A stretch of DNA of 57,902 bases from Actinomyces oris (GCF_001929375.1 NZ_MSGO01000027.1:1-57902); one strand, 5' to 3'. Counted from the first letter of the stretch, positions 1-9,177 are shown. The notes: generated by a model not told the origin, from the sequence alone. Numbers and translations are program-made.

Positions 1-176
1 TCTGAGTATTTCGCTGCTGGCATGGTCTCCATCCTATCGACTCACGGGAAGAAAAACTCCCCCAGTCCGAGAAACACCACGCACTCCAGTTAATAGTGTG
101 TCGCTAAATAGGATGGCGGCTTGCTCTTGAGAGAATCTTTGGTGTCTAAGCCAATCCAACCAAGAAGCAAACCGCC

Positions 177-954
177 ATGTCGAATAGTAGCACGAGGATC
201 ACTCGCGATGATGTCCTGGACCTGTGCGAGGCCATTCACGCTTCCGGCCCCCTGCCGGTGTTCGGGGCGAGGGTGCTGGGCCTGTTCCTGTGCGTGCGCC
301 TGACCCTGACCTACCTGCGCCACAACCTGCCCCAGGAGCTGCTCGCCGAGGCCTACAACGTCTGGCAGGCCACCGTCTCCCGAGTCATCAGTGCCTACAC
401 TCCTCTGATCGCTCGGGCCCTCCAAACGTCTGTGCCGACAGTGGAGGACCTGGACCCCACGGCCCAGCTGATCATCGACGGCACCCTCCTGGAGTGCTGG
501 TCCTGGGCTGATCATCCTGAGCTTGACTTAAGGCAAGCACAAGACCACGGGGCTGAACGTCCAGGTGGCCTGCACCCTGTCAGGGACCCTGGCCTGGGTC
601 TCCGACCCCCAGGACGGACGCACGCACGACGCCCAGGCCCTGCGCCGCCGCGGCCTGCTCGACGTCCCCACCACCGACCTACCCAACGGGACGCCACCAC
701 CCAAGCATATTGGCGACAAGGGGTACATCGGACTGGGAATGATCACCCCGAAAAGAAAACCCCCACACCTATCTCTTCACCCCGACGACAAGGCCTATAA
801 CAAGACCGTCAACCAGGTCCGCTACAAGATCGAGCGAGTCATCGCCAACATCAAGACCTGGAGAGTCCTACACACCGGCTACAGAAAACCACTAGACACC
901 TTCCCAGAAACCATCACAGCCGTCCTCGGACTCATATTCACCTACACCCCATGA
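177..954 (+). pseudogene. IS5-type (DDE_Tnp_4) transposase, frameshifted
   Basis: Two overlapping reading frames make up one transposase. The first (177 to about 533) carries the N-terminal helix-turn-helix region and the first catalytic Asp in IIDGTLLECW. The second (open from 532) continues with HKTTGLNVQVAC, DKGYIG and the C-terminal RVIANIKTWRVLHTGYR block typical of IS5-family DDE_4 enzymes. The break lies near 525-535, where one extra base (TTAA instead of TTA) moves the reading frame. In IS5-type elements two frames can also be joined by programmed frameshifting, but a stop at 529-531 in the second frame leaves little room, so I favour inactivation. I could not define convincing terminal inverted repeats. 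The sequence just after the stop resembles two places near the right edge of the window. Confidence 0.8.
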
Positions 955-1532
955 ATAAACCTCGAGGCCTGTGCGACTTTGACCTTGGTGGCCCTTGCGC
1001 CGGCAGTTCATCTGTACCTGGGTACCAACACAGAGTCGGCACTCAGCCCTAACCTCCGGCAGACTGTCCGGCGATTCGGCGGGAGTACACGTACATAACA
1101 AGTGCCGAATAGAAGAATCTTAACCATGTGCACGTAGAGGTGAAATCCACTGCCCGACCTCGGTAGGGTCTGCGTGCGGTGAATTCACGTCGTATTAGCG
1201 GATCAACATAACGCACGTTCACACATTGCCATCATGAAAGGCAAAGTGCTAAACAGCACCTCGTTGGCTCTGCGCTGCTCACGATCCTCAGCCCCTAATA
1301 CCCGGATGAACTCAGATCCACGACAATCCTACCACGATAGTCACAGCATCAATAAATCCGCCTAGTTTTTATGGAGGTGGCAATGAAAGAAAGGTTCGCT
1401 GTCTTCACCAAGCCCGAATTTCCAACAGAGTAACGATTAGTTGACAAGTCCCAACAGAACTTCCTACCCCTCGTGTCGAGGGACGATTCTGCACGTCAGG
1501 CGATGCCTTCTAAGGACAGCACGCCGCGCTCG
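955..1532. other. Intergenic stretch after the IS remnant
   Basis: No protein-like frame longer than about 45 codons is seen here apart from the tiny ORF at 1383-1433. The base composition is lower in GC than in the flanking genes, as expected for non-coding sequence next to an old insertion. Confidence 0.5.
1383..1433 (+). CDS. Tiny ORF (16 codons) with strong ribosome binding site
   Basis: The frame reads MKERFAVFTKPEFPTE and stops at TAA. A near-perfect Shine-Dalgarno sequence (GGAGGTG) lies 4-5 bases before the ATG, which is unusual for a random ORF. The peptide has no Cys, no membrane segment and no recognisable family. It could be a regulatory uORF, a genuine small protein or the stump of a gene deleted during IS-related rearrangement. 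No gene follows on the same strand, which weakens the uORF idea. Confidence 0.3.
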   Translation: MKERFAVFTKPEFPTE

Positions 1533-2402
1533 TCAGCGGTCTCCGGTCGGCGAGTCATCGGCGTCGTGCGGCTTCTCGGCGGGCCGGGCGACGTCGTCGG
1601 CCTTGGGGGGCTGCGGCACGGCGCGGTAGGCGATGAAGTGGTCCTGCTCGGCGGCCGCCCTCTCGAAGAAGGCGCGCTCCACGCGGTGGCGACGCAGCTT
1701 GCGCCGGGTCACGGCCCGCAGGACGTCCTTGTACTGGGAGGCGCGGTGCATCGTTCCGGCCCGGTCGTTACCGGTGACGCGGTGGGTGATGTCGCAGGGG
1801 ACCTCGATGACGGCCAGCCCGGCCACGAGGACGTCGATGGTCAGGCCGACCTCCACCCCCCAGCCGTCGGCCAGGGGCACCGCCTTCTCATAGGCCTCAC
1901 GGCTCAGGCATCGCTGGCCGGACAGCGGCGCCACCGGCAGCCACCCGGTGGACAGCGAGATGGCCCGCCTGGCGGCACGCACGACCCGGCCACGGCCACC
2001 GGCGCCGGACTGCTTGGGGGGAACCGCGATGGACATGTCGGCCACGCCGTCGACGACCGGGGGCACCAGCTCGGCGCAGGAGGCGGCCGAGTCCCCCAGG
2101 TCGGCGTCGACGAACAGCAGCAGCCGGGCGGGGCCGTCGGAGTAGTCGCGCATGGCGACGACGGAGGCCCCGGTCTCCATGGCGGAGGCCTTCCCGCGTG
2201 AGACGGAGTGGCGGACCGTCACGGCCCCGGCGGCGCGGGCGTGATCCTGGGTTCCGTCGGTCGAGCCGTCGTCGACGACGATGACGAGGTCCACCCGCGG
2301 GATGGAGCGGCAGGCCCGAACGGTGGTGGCGATGCGCTCAGCCTCATCCTTGGCAGGGATGACCACGGCAACGCGCTGGTCGGGCCGCTTGGTGGAACTC
2401 AC
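1533..2402 (-). CDS. GT2-family glycosyltransferase
   Basis: The 289-residue protein begins with the GT-A nucleotide-sugar fold: VAVVIPAKDEAERI at about residues 11-24, then VIVVDDGSTDGTQ, and a DXD-type metal site in LLLFVDADLGD near residue 96. The layout matches glucosyl-3-phosphoglycerate synthase and polyprenyl-phosphate sugar transferases, which transfer a sugar from a nucleotide donor. There are no membrane segments, so it should act in the cytoplasm. The C-terminal 40 residues are charged and poorly conserved. The start is GTG. The acceptor cannot be deduced; no pathway partner lies alongside. Confidence 0.8.
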   Translation of the reverse strand: MSSTKRPDQRVAVVIPAKDEAERIATTVRACRSIPRVDLVIVVDDGSTDGTQDHARAAGAVTVRHSVSRGKASAMETGASVVAMRDYSDGPARLLLFVDADLGDSAASCAELVPPVVDGVADMSIAVPPKQSGAGGRGRVVRAARRAISLSTGWLPVAPLSGQRCLSREAYEKAVPLADGWGVEVGLTIDVLVAGLAVIEVPCDITHRVTGNDRAGTMHRASQYKDVLRAVTRRKLRRHRVERAFFERAAAEQDHFIAYRAVPQPPKADDVARPAEKPHDADDSPTGDR

Positions 2403-2933
2403 TCCCCCAGGGTATCCAGACTCTCGGCCTCCAGCCGATACCTGAGCGCCCCGTTATCGCGCGCCTTTTTTGTGAGGCCCGTCAAGTTCTTCTATCTCGT
2501 ACCGCGCGGCGCGGAATCCTCAGGCTCCGAGCGCAGCGGACGCACGCCGGCCGGGCCCCGCGCACGTCGCGCCGGCCACTGCGACACGCCGACATGCCGC
2601 GAGGAGGACGACCATCGTTCCACGCAGACATTCCTCAGTGGTTTTGTGTCAAACCTTCATCATGGGACCACGGTCCCCGGAGAAACTGAGAAATCTTGCA
2701 GCAAAGTATCATCTTCCCTCGTTCGGACGCTGAAGTGGCCTGTTTCGGCATGTCACACCCAGTTTTCGTGGCACAGTGGGGACAAGGAGCCCGTCAACGG
2801 AGCCGGGTTCCGCCGGCGCATTTCGCGTCCTTCCGTGTGCCGGGGCGACTCCCCTGCCGCCCCGGCACGCTTTGGCCCTCACCGCAGGCCGCCCAGCCCG
2901 CAGCACTCCCCGCCTCTGCATCTTTCGTGCAGG
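2403..2933. other. Intergenic, no gene seen
   Basis: This 531-base gap separates the start of the glycosyltransferase gene from the end of the DUF885 gene (both on the minus strand). It should hold the glycosyltransferase promoter. Frames crossing it on the plus strand have arginine/alanine-rich shadow composition. I recognise no RNA gene or confident terminator. Confidence 0.4.
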
Positions 2934-4958
2934 TCAGTGCAAGGCGCTTGCGAGCAGATCGAGCCCCACGCTGCCCAGGTCGATGCCCCGGTTGTGGAAG
3001 GCGCGCAGGTCCAGCTCGCCGCCCTCGGTGCGGGCCCGCGCCTGGGCGCGGCGCCGACCGGCCCGCCAGACCCGCTCCCCCACCGCGTAGGCCAGCGGCT
3101 GGGCCGGCCACCCCAGGTGCCGGGAGACCTCGAAGCGCAGGCGACCCTCGGAGATCACGGTGTGGTGGCGCAGCACGGCGGTGACGGTCGCCCGGTTCCA
3201 GTCGCGGCAGGCCCCCGGGAGGGCGGCGACGTCGTCGGGCACGGGGAGCCGGGAGTGGACTCCCAGGTCCACGAGGACGCGGGCCAGACGCCAGCGGCGT
3301 GCCGCCAGGCGGCCGAAGCGGTCCTCGGGCATGGGCATGAGGCCGAGCTCGTCGGCGAGGGACTCGGCGTACAGGCCCCAGCCCTCGTCGCACCCGGGCA
3401 CGGACCCCAGGTAGCGCTGCCAGGCGGTCAGGCGCGTGCTGGTGGCGTGCGCACCGACGTGGACGTGGTGCCCCGGGACCGACTCGTGCAGGACCGTGGT
3501 GCGCTCCATCCACGGCCACACCAGCTGCTCGCCGTCGGCCAGGGAGCGCATGACGACGCCGGGCCGGCGCTCCCCGCCGGTACCTCGCGGCTCCTCGTAG
3601 CGGACCGCGCCGTCGCCGGGCTCCCCGAGGCGCACCCGGGGGCGGCCCAGACCGTCGGGCGGGTCGAGGATCCGGCCGACGACGACGTCCCAGGCCTCGT
3701 CAGCCACCTCCTGCGCCCAGACCGTGTAATCTTCCGCGCGCAGGGCACGGGTCAGGTCGGCGCGCAGGTGCCGGTTGAGGCTGCCGGCATTGGCGCCGGG
3801 TCCCAGGACGTCGACGGCGATGGCGTCCTGCTCGGCGATGACCCGCCCCAGCTCCTCGGTGGCCCAGGCGTATGTCTCCTCGGGGTCCACCCGGGTGCCC
3901 AGGATGCGGCGCATCCACAGGGCGTGGCGCTGCGGGCCGACCCCCTCGGCCTGGGGCGCCCGCGGTGAGAGCGTCGTGCGCAGGTGCGAGGCGAAGTCCA
4001 GCGCGGCGCGGCGGGCGACGATGTCGGCCTCCTGGAGCTGGACGTGCAGGGTGGCCGGCAGGTCCTCGGGCAGCGCCTGGGTGCGGCGTCGGGCGAGGTC
4101 GCGCGCCTGCCCGGCGACGACGTCGACCTGACTGAGCGGGGCGATCGCACCGGCCTCGGCGGAGGCGGACAGGGAGGCGGCCAGCCCCTCCAGGGCGGCG
4201 GGCAGCGCCTCCAGGCGGGTGCGGTGCAGGTTCCAGGCGTCCTCCCACTTGGCCTCGGCCTCGGCGAGGTCCGCCTCCTCGGAGCCGGCGCGGTCGGGGG
4301 CCGCAGCGGGCCGGTGCAGCTGGCGAGCGATCTGCTGGAACGGCGAGGAGAGGAAACCAAGGTTGCCGCCCTCCTCCCCGGCGGAGATGAACTGGATGGA
4401 GGTCTCCAGACGCTCCAGGAGGTGGCGGCGCAGGAGCTCGTCGGAGCCGGTCGAGTGGTCGACGGCGGCCACGCGGTGGCGCAGGGAGCGCTCGGCACTG
4501 AGACGCTCGACCAGCCCCGCGGGCGAGTAGTCGGGCAGGATGGCCCCGCCGGGCAGGCCGGTGCGGGCGGCCGCCTCGGGGTCGTGGGCGCACAGGAGCA
4601 GCGCATACTCGTCGGCAAGGTCGCGCAGGACGACGCCGGCCGCCGCGGTCTCGGAAGGCGAGTGGACCGAGGAGCGGGTGGCGGCCTGGGCGGAGGTGTG
4701 AGCGGCGGGCGCTGCGGAGGCGGCTGCCTTGATCTCGCGCACGCTCAAGGGGGCGCCGGCCGTGCGGGCGGCCCGCCAGGTTCCTGAGCTCGGGTGCTGC
4801 GGATGGACCGGTGGCCGCTCGGGCGGCCCGGTGCTCACCGGACTGGTGGCGGGGGCGGGCGTGACGTCCGCCGTACCGGCGGGGGCGTCCTGCGTGTGGG
4901 AGCCGGTCGGAGGTGCAGCGGGTCCGGTTGGAGAGTGCTTCGAGGAGTGATCGGTCAT
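2934..4958 (-). CDS. DUF885 family protein (putative metallopeptidase)
   Basis: The 674-residue protein ends with the DUF885 signature: a TVLHESVPGHH motif (HExxxxH-like, candidate zinc ligands) followed by GCDEGWGLYAESLADELG, in which a downstream Glu is conserved. DUF885 proteins are related to gluzincin-type peptidases and are usually 550-600 residues. The extra length here is a Thr/Pro/Ala-rich N-terminal tail of about 80 residues without an obvious signal peptide. The ATG at 4958 may therefore be somewhat upstream of the true start. It stands alone, with no operon partner. Peptidase activity is inferred from the family, not shown. Confidence 0.85.
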   Translation of the reverse strand: MTDHSSKHSPTGPAAPPTGSHTQDAPAGTADVTPAPATSPVSTGPPERPPVHPQHPSSGTWRAARTAGAPLSVREIKAAASAAPAAHTSAQAATRSSVHSPSETAAAGVVLRDLADEYALLLCAHDPEAAARTGLPGGAILPDYSPAGLVERLSAERSLRHRVAAVDHSTGSDELLRRHLLERLETSIQFISAGEEGGNLGFLSSPFQQIARQLHRPAAAPDRAGSEEADLAEAEAKWEDAWNLHRTRLEALPAALEGLAASLSASAEAGAIAPLSQVDVVAGQARDLARRRTQALPEDLPATLHVQLQEADIVARRAALDFASHLRTTLSPRAPQAEGVGPQRHALWMRRILGTRVDPEETYAWATEELGRVIAEQDAIAVDVLGPGANAGSLNRHLRADLTRALRAEDYTVWAQEVADEAWDVVVGRILDPPDGLGRPRVRLGEPGDGAVRYEEPRGTGGERRPGVVMRSLADGEQLVWPWMERTTVLHESVPGHHVHVGAHATSTRLTAWQRYLGSVPGCDEGWGLYAESLADELGLMPMPEDRFGRLAARRWRLARVLVDLGVHSRLPVPDDVAALPGACRDWNRATVTAVLRHHTVISEGRLRFEVSRHLGWPAQPLAYAVGERVWRAGRRRAQARARTEGGELDLRAFHNRGIDLGSVGLDLLASALH

Positions 4959-5652
4959 AACAAGCAGGCCTTTCGCTTCGCTCGCCGCATGGCGTGCGGG
5001 CCCGGCGGCGACATTGCCGTCTCACCAGGGTGCCAGGACGCGGAACAAAGGTCCATAGGCACCGCGGATCTGACGACGAAGAGGATCGGATGAATTGGTG
5101 GGCGCCGTCAGCCCTGCTCGAAGGCGGCGGGCGCGGGCCGGCGATCAGCGGGTGACTACTGGGTAGCGGTCGAGAGACATCGATGGCGGCCGGCCGATGA
5201 GCAGGGGCGCAGCAGGCTGACGCGCATGGCCGTCGACCGCGGCGCACAGCCGCAAGCGGTACGGGTCATCAGTGCTCCTCTCATCCCGGACGGGGCGAGG
5301 CGCCCCGGCGTGGGGCGCTCGTCGTGCCGTTATCGTGCTGTGATGGACGTGACACGATTGAAGGACGCCGGGCCGGCAGTGTCAAGGATCTGCGGCCACG
5401 GTTCACCCATACCGATATCCGCGCAGGTCAGAGGCGTCTTGGCGATTGTCAAGCATCGCTGCGCTGCCGCCATTGGCAGCGCTCACAGGCGAGCGCCGCC
5501 CCGTCGTCGAGTCGCATCCACCAGGCCCGGCCCGACCGCATCGTGGCCACTCGTCATTGACAGCGAGAGCCGGGTGTGCGCAACGCAGCCCCGCACGCGC
5601 AGAATGTCCCCGACATGCCAGCGAGGTCTCGGAGACACGGCGTACGTTGGTC
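4959..5652. other. Intergenic, no intact gene seen
   Basis: About 690 bases divide the DUF885 gene (minus strand) from the truncated DUF817-like ORF and quinone reductase (plus strand). Frames through it are Arg/Pro/Ala-rich without family features. It presumably holds the promoter of the DUF885 gene. Confidence 0.35.
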
Positions 5653-5787
5653 GTGCCCGACACCGCACGCCGTCCGCTGAGCCCGTGGCACCGGCTCTCG
5701 CGGATGCCCACCGACAGCGCCACCACCGCCGACGTCACCTTCATCCGCGCAGCCCTGCGCGCCATCGTCACGATTGGAGACAGCTGA
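5653..5787 (+). pseudogene. Copy of the DUF817 gene start, fused to unrelated sequence
   Basis: The GTG start at 5653 and its upstream bases (ACGGCGTACGTTGGTCGTG) closely resemble those of the DUF817 gene at 7338 (ACGGCATACTTCGGTCGTG). The first residues match too: VPDTARRPLSPWHRL against VPDTARLPLSRWRLL. After about 15 codons the similarity ends and the frame runs to a TGA that overlaps the next ATG (TGATG). The 44-codon ORF may still be translated and could couple translation to the quinone reductase. It looks like the residue of a duplicated or deleted DUF817 copy. Confidence 0.55.
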
Positions 5788-6398
5788 TGACAGCCAAGAA
5801 GACCCTCAAGAAGACGGGCGACCGCACTCTCATCGTCTACGCCCACCCCTACGACGGCTCTTTCAACCACGCCGTGCTCGAGGCCGCCACCTCCGCCCTG
5901 GACAAGGCCGGCCGGCCCTACGACGTCGTCGACCTCTACGCCGACGGCTTCGACCCGCGCATGCCCGCTGAGGAGCTGGCCCTGTTCAGCGAGGGCGGCA
6001 CGCTGGACCCGCTGGTGAGCCACTACCAGAAGCTCATCGAGAGGGCCTCACGCATCATTGTCATCTGCCCGATCTGGTGGAGCGAGGTGCCCGCCATCGT
6101 CAAGGGCTTCGTCGACAAGGTCATGAAGCAGAACTGGGCCTACCACGCGACGGCCTCCGGGGTGAAGGGCCACCTCACCCACATCCAGCAGGTGCTGGTG
6201 CTCACCACCTCGACCGCCCCGACCTGGTTCCTGCGCCGGTTCTGCGGCAACTACGTCGGCTCGGTGTTCCTGGGCGCCGCCATCAAGCAGCTGGGCATGC
6301 GCGGACGGAGCTGGGTCAACTTCGGCAAGGTGGGCAAGGTCAGCCGCCGCCAGCACAAGAAGCATCTCAAGAACGTCGCCCGGCTCGTGGTGAAGTGA
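5787..6398 (+). CDS. NAD(P)H dehydrogenase (quinone), flavodoxin-like fold
   Basis: The 203-residue protein has the Flavodoxin_2 pattern: an early strand with YAHPYDGSFNHAV (flavin phosphate-binding loop) and PIWWSEVPAIVKGFVDKV, the active-site segment of KefF/MdaB/NQO-type reductases. These enzymes use FAD or FMN to reduce quinones with two electrons from NAD(P)H in the cytoplasm. The ATG at 5787 is preceded by GGAG and overlaps the stop of the upstream 44-codon ORF. The C-terminus is basic (RRQHKKHLKN). Three bases after its stop comes the AlkD-like gene, so the two are probably cotranscribed. Confidence 0.85.
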   Translation: MTAKKTLKKTGDRTLIVYAHPYDGSFNHAVLEAATSALDKAGRPYDVVDLYADGFDPRMPAEELALFSEGGTLDPLVSHYQKLIERASRIIVICPIWWSEVPAIVKGFVDKVMKQNWAYHATASGVKGHLTHIQQVLVLTTSTAPTWFLRRFCGNYVGSVFLGAAIKQLGMRGRSWVNFGKVGKVSRRQHKKHLKNVARLVVK

Positions 6399-6401
6399 TG
6401 C

Positions 6402-7139
6402 ATGAGCCCCACCGCGAGTATTGCCGCAGAGCGCCAAGCCGACCTGGACTCGGGACGAGACGAGTCCCGAACACTGGCAGAGGTCCTGGCCATCAGCCAC
6501 TCCACGCTTCTGACGCAGGTAGTGCCGGAGGCGCCCGAGGCGCTGGTTGAGGCGGCCAAGCACGCCGACTCGCTCGGCATCCTGGCCCGGATGCAGACCA
6601 TGGGCGAAGCGCTGTATACGCACCTGGGTCGCTCCGCCTGTCTGGATCTCGCCGACCACTCGGCCGATACCGTCCGGGGCTGGGCGGTCTTCGCCCTGGT
6701 CGCTCAGAAGAAGGACGCCGACGTCGACACGCTGTTGGCCCTGGCGCGACCGGCCGCGGACGACCCGCACTTCGGAGGGCGCGAGTGGTCATGGATGGCA
6801 GTGCGTCCGCACCTGGCGCCCCGGCTCGACGAGGCGATCGGCGCGCTGCAGCCATGGACCTCGGAGCCCTCGGAGCGCATTCGGCGCTTCGCCAGCGAGG
6901 CGCTGCGTCCACGCGGTGTGTGGGCTCGGCACATCCCCGCGCTCAAGAAGGAGCCCGAGCGGGGGCGTGCGCTACTCGAGCCACTGCGCGCCGACTCCTC
7001 CCGCTATGTGCAGGACTCCGTGGCGAACTGGGTCAACGACGCCGCCAAGACCCAGCCCGCCTGGGCCAGGGAGCTCTGCGGGCGCTGGCAGGAGGAGTCG
7101 CCCACCCCGACCAGGACCGCCCTCTCAGGAGTCACGCGC
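6402..7139 (+). pseudogene. AlkD-like DNA alkylation repair protein, 3' end lost
   Basis: Residues 20-235 follow the AlkD HEAT-repeat family, which excises alkylated bases such as 3-methyladenine: RRFASEALRPRGVW and RYVQDSVANWVND are hallmark segments. The family normally ends with one more helix after the WxxESPTP region. Here the coding sequence runs straight into a palindromic repeat at 7140 and loses that helix. No stop intervenes, so the frame stays open through the repeat, a DUF5926 fragment and the entire DUF817 gene to 8195. The result is either an inactive repair protein or a 597-residue fusion with a membrane protein. It lies 3 bases downstream of the quinone reductase. Confidence 0.7.
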
Positions 7140-7145
7140 CACCAC

Positions 7146-7212
7146 CGAGCCGGGCATTTTTCGCGTAGCCCTACGGAATTTCTGTTGGGCACCGCGAAGA
7201 ATGCCCGGCTCG
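7146..7212. repeat. Palindromic intergenic element, copy A
   Basis: The outer arms are CGAGCCGGGCATT and AATGCCCGGCTCG, with inner CGCG pairs and a GAATTTC centre. The same element occurs at 8203-8269, 15878-15946 and 16555-16623. Here it interrupts the 3' end of the AlkD-like gene. Confidence 0.8.
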
Positions 7213-7229
7213 ACGAGAAAGGGAAAGGG

Positions 7230-7293
7230 TCAGAGGTTGACCTGGCGGGAGATGATGCCGGCCTTGGCGCGGCGGACCGCAGGGCTCAGCAGG
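7230..7293 (-). pseudogene. 3' fragment of a DUF5926 gene
   Basis: On the minus strand this piece reads SPAVRRAKAGIISRQVNL and stops, matching SPEVRRAKAGIISRQVNL at the end of the intact gene at 8287. A few substitutions separate them, so the fragment is not a brand-new copy. Confidence 0.75.
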
Positions 7294-7337
7294 CTCTCAT
7301 CCACCAGGGCGACGTCACGGCACGGCATACTTCGGTC

Positions 7338-8195
7338 GTGCCCGATACCGCGCGCCTCCCTCTGAGTCGGTGGCGTCTGCTCCCCCGCCGCCTGGTCCAG
7401 TTCACCCTCCTGGAGCTGGCCTGCTGCGCCTTCGCCATCGCCATCTTCGTCGGGCTCGCGGCCAGTGCCCTGATCTGGAAGTACACGAATCCACCGATCG
7501 CCCGCTACGACGCCCTGCTGGTCTACGTCGTCATGGTGCAGATCGCTTTCGTGGCCCTGAAGCAGGAGACCTGGCGCGAGCTCGGCGTCATCTGCGCCTT
7601 CCACCTCATTGGGCTGGCGCTGGAGGTGTTCAAGGTCCGCACCGGCTCCTGGGCCTATCCGGACGCGGGGGTGGTGCGCATCGGCGGGGTGCCGGTCTTC
7701 TCCGGATTCATGTACGCCTCCGTCGGCTCCTACATCTGCCAGGCCTTCCGGCGTCTCGACCTGCACGTGGGCGGCTTTCGGTGGTGGCCGGTGAGTCTGT
7801 TGGCCGTGGCCGCCTACCTCAACTTCTTCACCCATCACGTCATCGTCGACCTGCGCTGGGTGATCGCGGCCGGTTTCCTCATCGCCCTGTGGGGAAGCGC
7901 CGTCCACTTCAGCGTCGGCGGGGACCGCTACTGGATGCCGACGACGGTGGCCTTCATCCTCATCGGGGGATTCCTCTGGCTGGCGGAGAACCTGGCCACG
8001 GCGTTGAGCGCCTGGCGCTACCCCGACCAGGCCGACGGCTGGCACCTGGTGCATGCCGGCAAGTTCGGCAGCTGGGCGCTGCTCATCTCACTGAGCTTCG
8101 TGCTCGTGGCCGCCGTCAAGGCGAAGGAGGGCACCCTCTACGGGCGCGGCCTGCCGCGCGTGACGCGCCGGCGCCTGCGCATCGCCGAGACCTGA
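7338..8195 (+). CDS. DUF817 family integral membrane protein
   Basis: The product is about 285 residues with roughly eight hydrophobic segments spread along its length. It carries the family landmarks FKVRTGSWAYPD, SGFMYASVGSYICQAFRR and the FFTHH segment. The biochemical role of DUF817 proteins is unknown. The GTG at 7338 is chosen because the preceding ~20 bases and the first codons recur at 5653. A TACTTC-like -10 a few bases before it suggests a leaderless transcript. The frame is also open upstream into the truncated AlkD-like gene. A palindromic element follows two bases after the stop. Confidence 0.75.
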   Translation: MPDTARLPLSRWRLLPRRLVQFTLLELACCAFAIAIFVGLAASALIWKYTNPPIARYDALLVYVVMVQIAFVALKQETWRELGVICAFHLIGLALEVFKVRTGSWAYPDAGVVRIGGVPVFSGFMYASVGSYICQAFRRLDLHVGGFRWWPVSLLAVAAYLNFFTHHVIVDLRWVIAAGFLIALWGSAVHFSVGGDRYWMPTTVAFILIGGFLWLAENLATALSAWRYPDQADGWHLVHAGKFGSWALLISLSFVLVAAVKAKEGTLYGRGLPRVTRRRLRIAET

Positions 8196-8196
8196 G

Positions 8197-8350
8197 CACC
8201 ACCGAGCCGGGCATTCTTCGCGTAGCCCTACGGAATTTCTGTTGGGCACCGCGAAAAATGCCCGGCTCGACGAGAAAGGGAAAGGGTCAGAGGTTGACCT
8301 GGCGGGAGATGATGCCGGCCTTGGCGCGGCGGACCTCCGGGCTCAGGGGG
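8197..8350. repeat. Right copy of ~150-bp direct repeat flanking DUF817
   Basis: Partner of 7140-7293 at a constant offset of 1057 bases. This copy includes the genuine 3' end of the DUF5926 gene, so it is probably the original location. Confidence 0.85.
8203..8269. repeat. Palindromic intergenic element, copy B
   Basis: Same sequence as copy A with few changes. It lies between the convergent DUF817 and DUF5926 genes, a fitting place for a bidirectional terminator. Confidence 0.8.
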
Positions 8351-9177
8351 CTGGAGTCGGCCAGTGCGGCCTCCAGGCGCTTGCCCATGGCCTGAAGCGG
8401 CTTGGTGAGCTCCTCGGCCTCCGTGCCGGGGACGAGCTCCCACACCGGGATGGCCAGGCCGTTGGCCCGGAAGGCGCCGACGAAGCGCGCCCCCTCCTCC
8501 AGGTCGGACTCGCGCGCGGCGTGGATGCGGGCGAAGGCGTTGAAGAACTCGTCCTCGTCCTCCCCGCGCGCCCAGCGTACGAACTCCTTGGTGCCCAGTC
8601 GGCACCAGTAGGCGTGCTCGACGCCGGGCACGGGCCGGGTCGGGGCGATCTCCTCCTTGGCGCGCTCGATGGCCTCCTCAATGACCTGGCGGGCCTGCGC
8701 ATCACCGGCCCCGGCCTGGGGGTCGATCCAGAAGTCGAAGGTCTCGCGCACGGAGACCACCGGCGGCTCACTGGTGTCGAGGATGTCCTGGAGGCGCGGG
8801 CCGGGCTCGGGCAGGCCATCGGCGCGCAGGGCCTGACCCTCGGGCAGCTCGAGAGTGGCCAGGACGGCTGCGGCGACGTCGCGGGAGGCGTCCCCGGAGT
8901 GCATGGAGGTCTGCATGGCCACGAGGACCTCGCCGTCAGAGCGCTTGAGCCCCTGAACGAACTCGGGAAGGAGCGTGACGAGCTGGACCTGCACCCCGCC
9001 GTACTCCTCGGTCAAGCGCACGGTGGCCGTGGCGGCCGGGATGATCTGGGCCATCGCCACGAGGTCCTCCTCGGCCGGCAGACCGGCGAAGGGGCGGGCG
9101 ACGAACTCGATGCTCTGCTTGCGGGGCTTGGCCGACGCGGCGGCCGGACGGCGCCCGTGGCGCTTCTTCTTCGACAT
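8287..9177 (-). CDS. DUF5926 family protein
   Basis: The product is 296 residues from the ATG at 9177 (MSKKKRHGRR, a basic start typical of the family); an upstream in-frame start at 9210 is less likely. The sequence is soluble and acidic, with RRKSIEF-like opening blocks, VSVRETFDFWIDP near the middle and a conserved WELVPGTEAEEL segment. The C-terminus ends IISRQVNL, also present as a duplicated fragment at 7230. Function is unknown; the family is restricted to actinobacteria. It converges on the DUF817 gene. Confidence 0.75.
   Translation of the reverse strand: MSKKKRHGRRPAAASAKPRKQSIEFVARPFAGLPAEEDLVAMAQIIPAATATVRLTEEYGGVQVQLVTLLPEFVQGLKRSDGEVLVAMQTSMHSGDASRDVAAAVLATLELPEGQALRADGLPEPGPRLQDILDTSEPPVVSVRETFDFWIDPQAGAGDAQARQVIEEAIERAKEEIAPTRPVPGVEHAYWCRLGTKEFVRWARGEDEDEFFNAFARIHAARESDLEEGARFVGAFRANGLAIPVWELVPGTEAEELTKPLQAMGKRLEAALADSSPLSPEVRRAKAGIISRQVNL

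Larger units (their letters stand above)
7140..7293. repeat. Left copy of ~150-bp direct repeat flanking DUF817
   Basis: This stretch is nearly identical to 8197-8350. It contains palindromic element copy A plus the last ~20 codons of a DUF5926 gene (minus strand, ending IISRQVNL). Similarity fades near 7290. Confidence 0.85.

Noticed and set aside
1473-4787. Long plus-strand frames opposite the glycosyltransferase and DUF885 genes
   Set aside because: Composition is the Gly/Ala/Arg/Val-rich shadow expected opposite GC-rich genes; no family motif.
5226-5786. N-terminal extension of the quinone reductase
   Set aside because: The extension is Arg/His/Pro-rich without homology; ATG 5787 has a ribosome site and gives a normal N-terminus.
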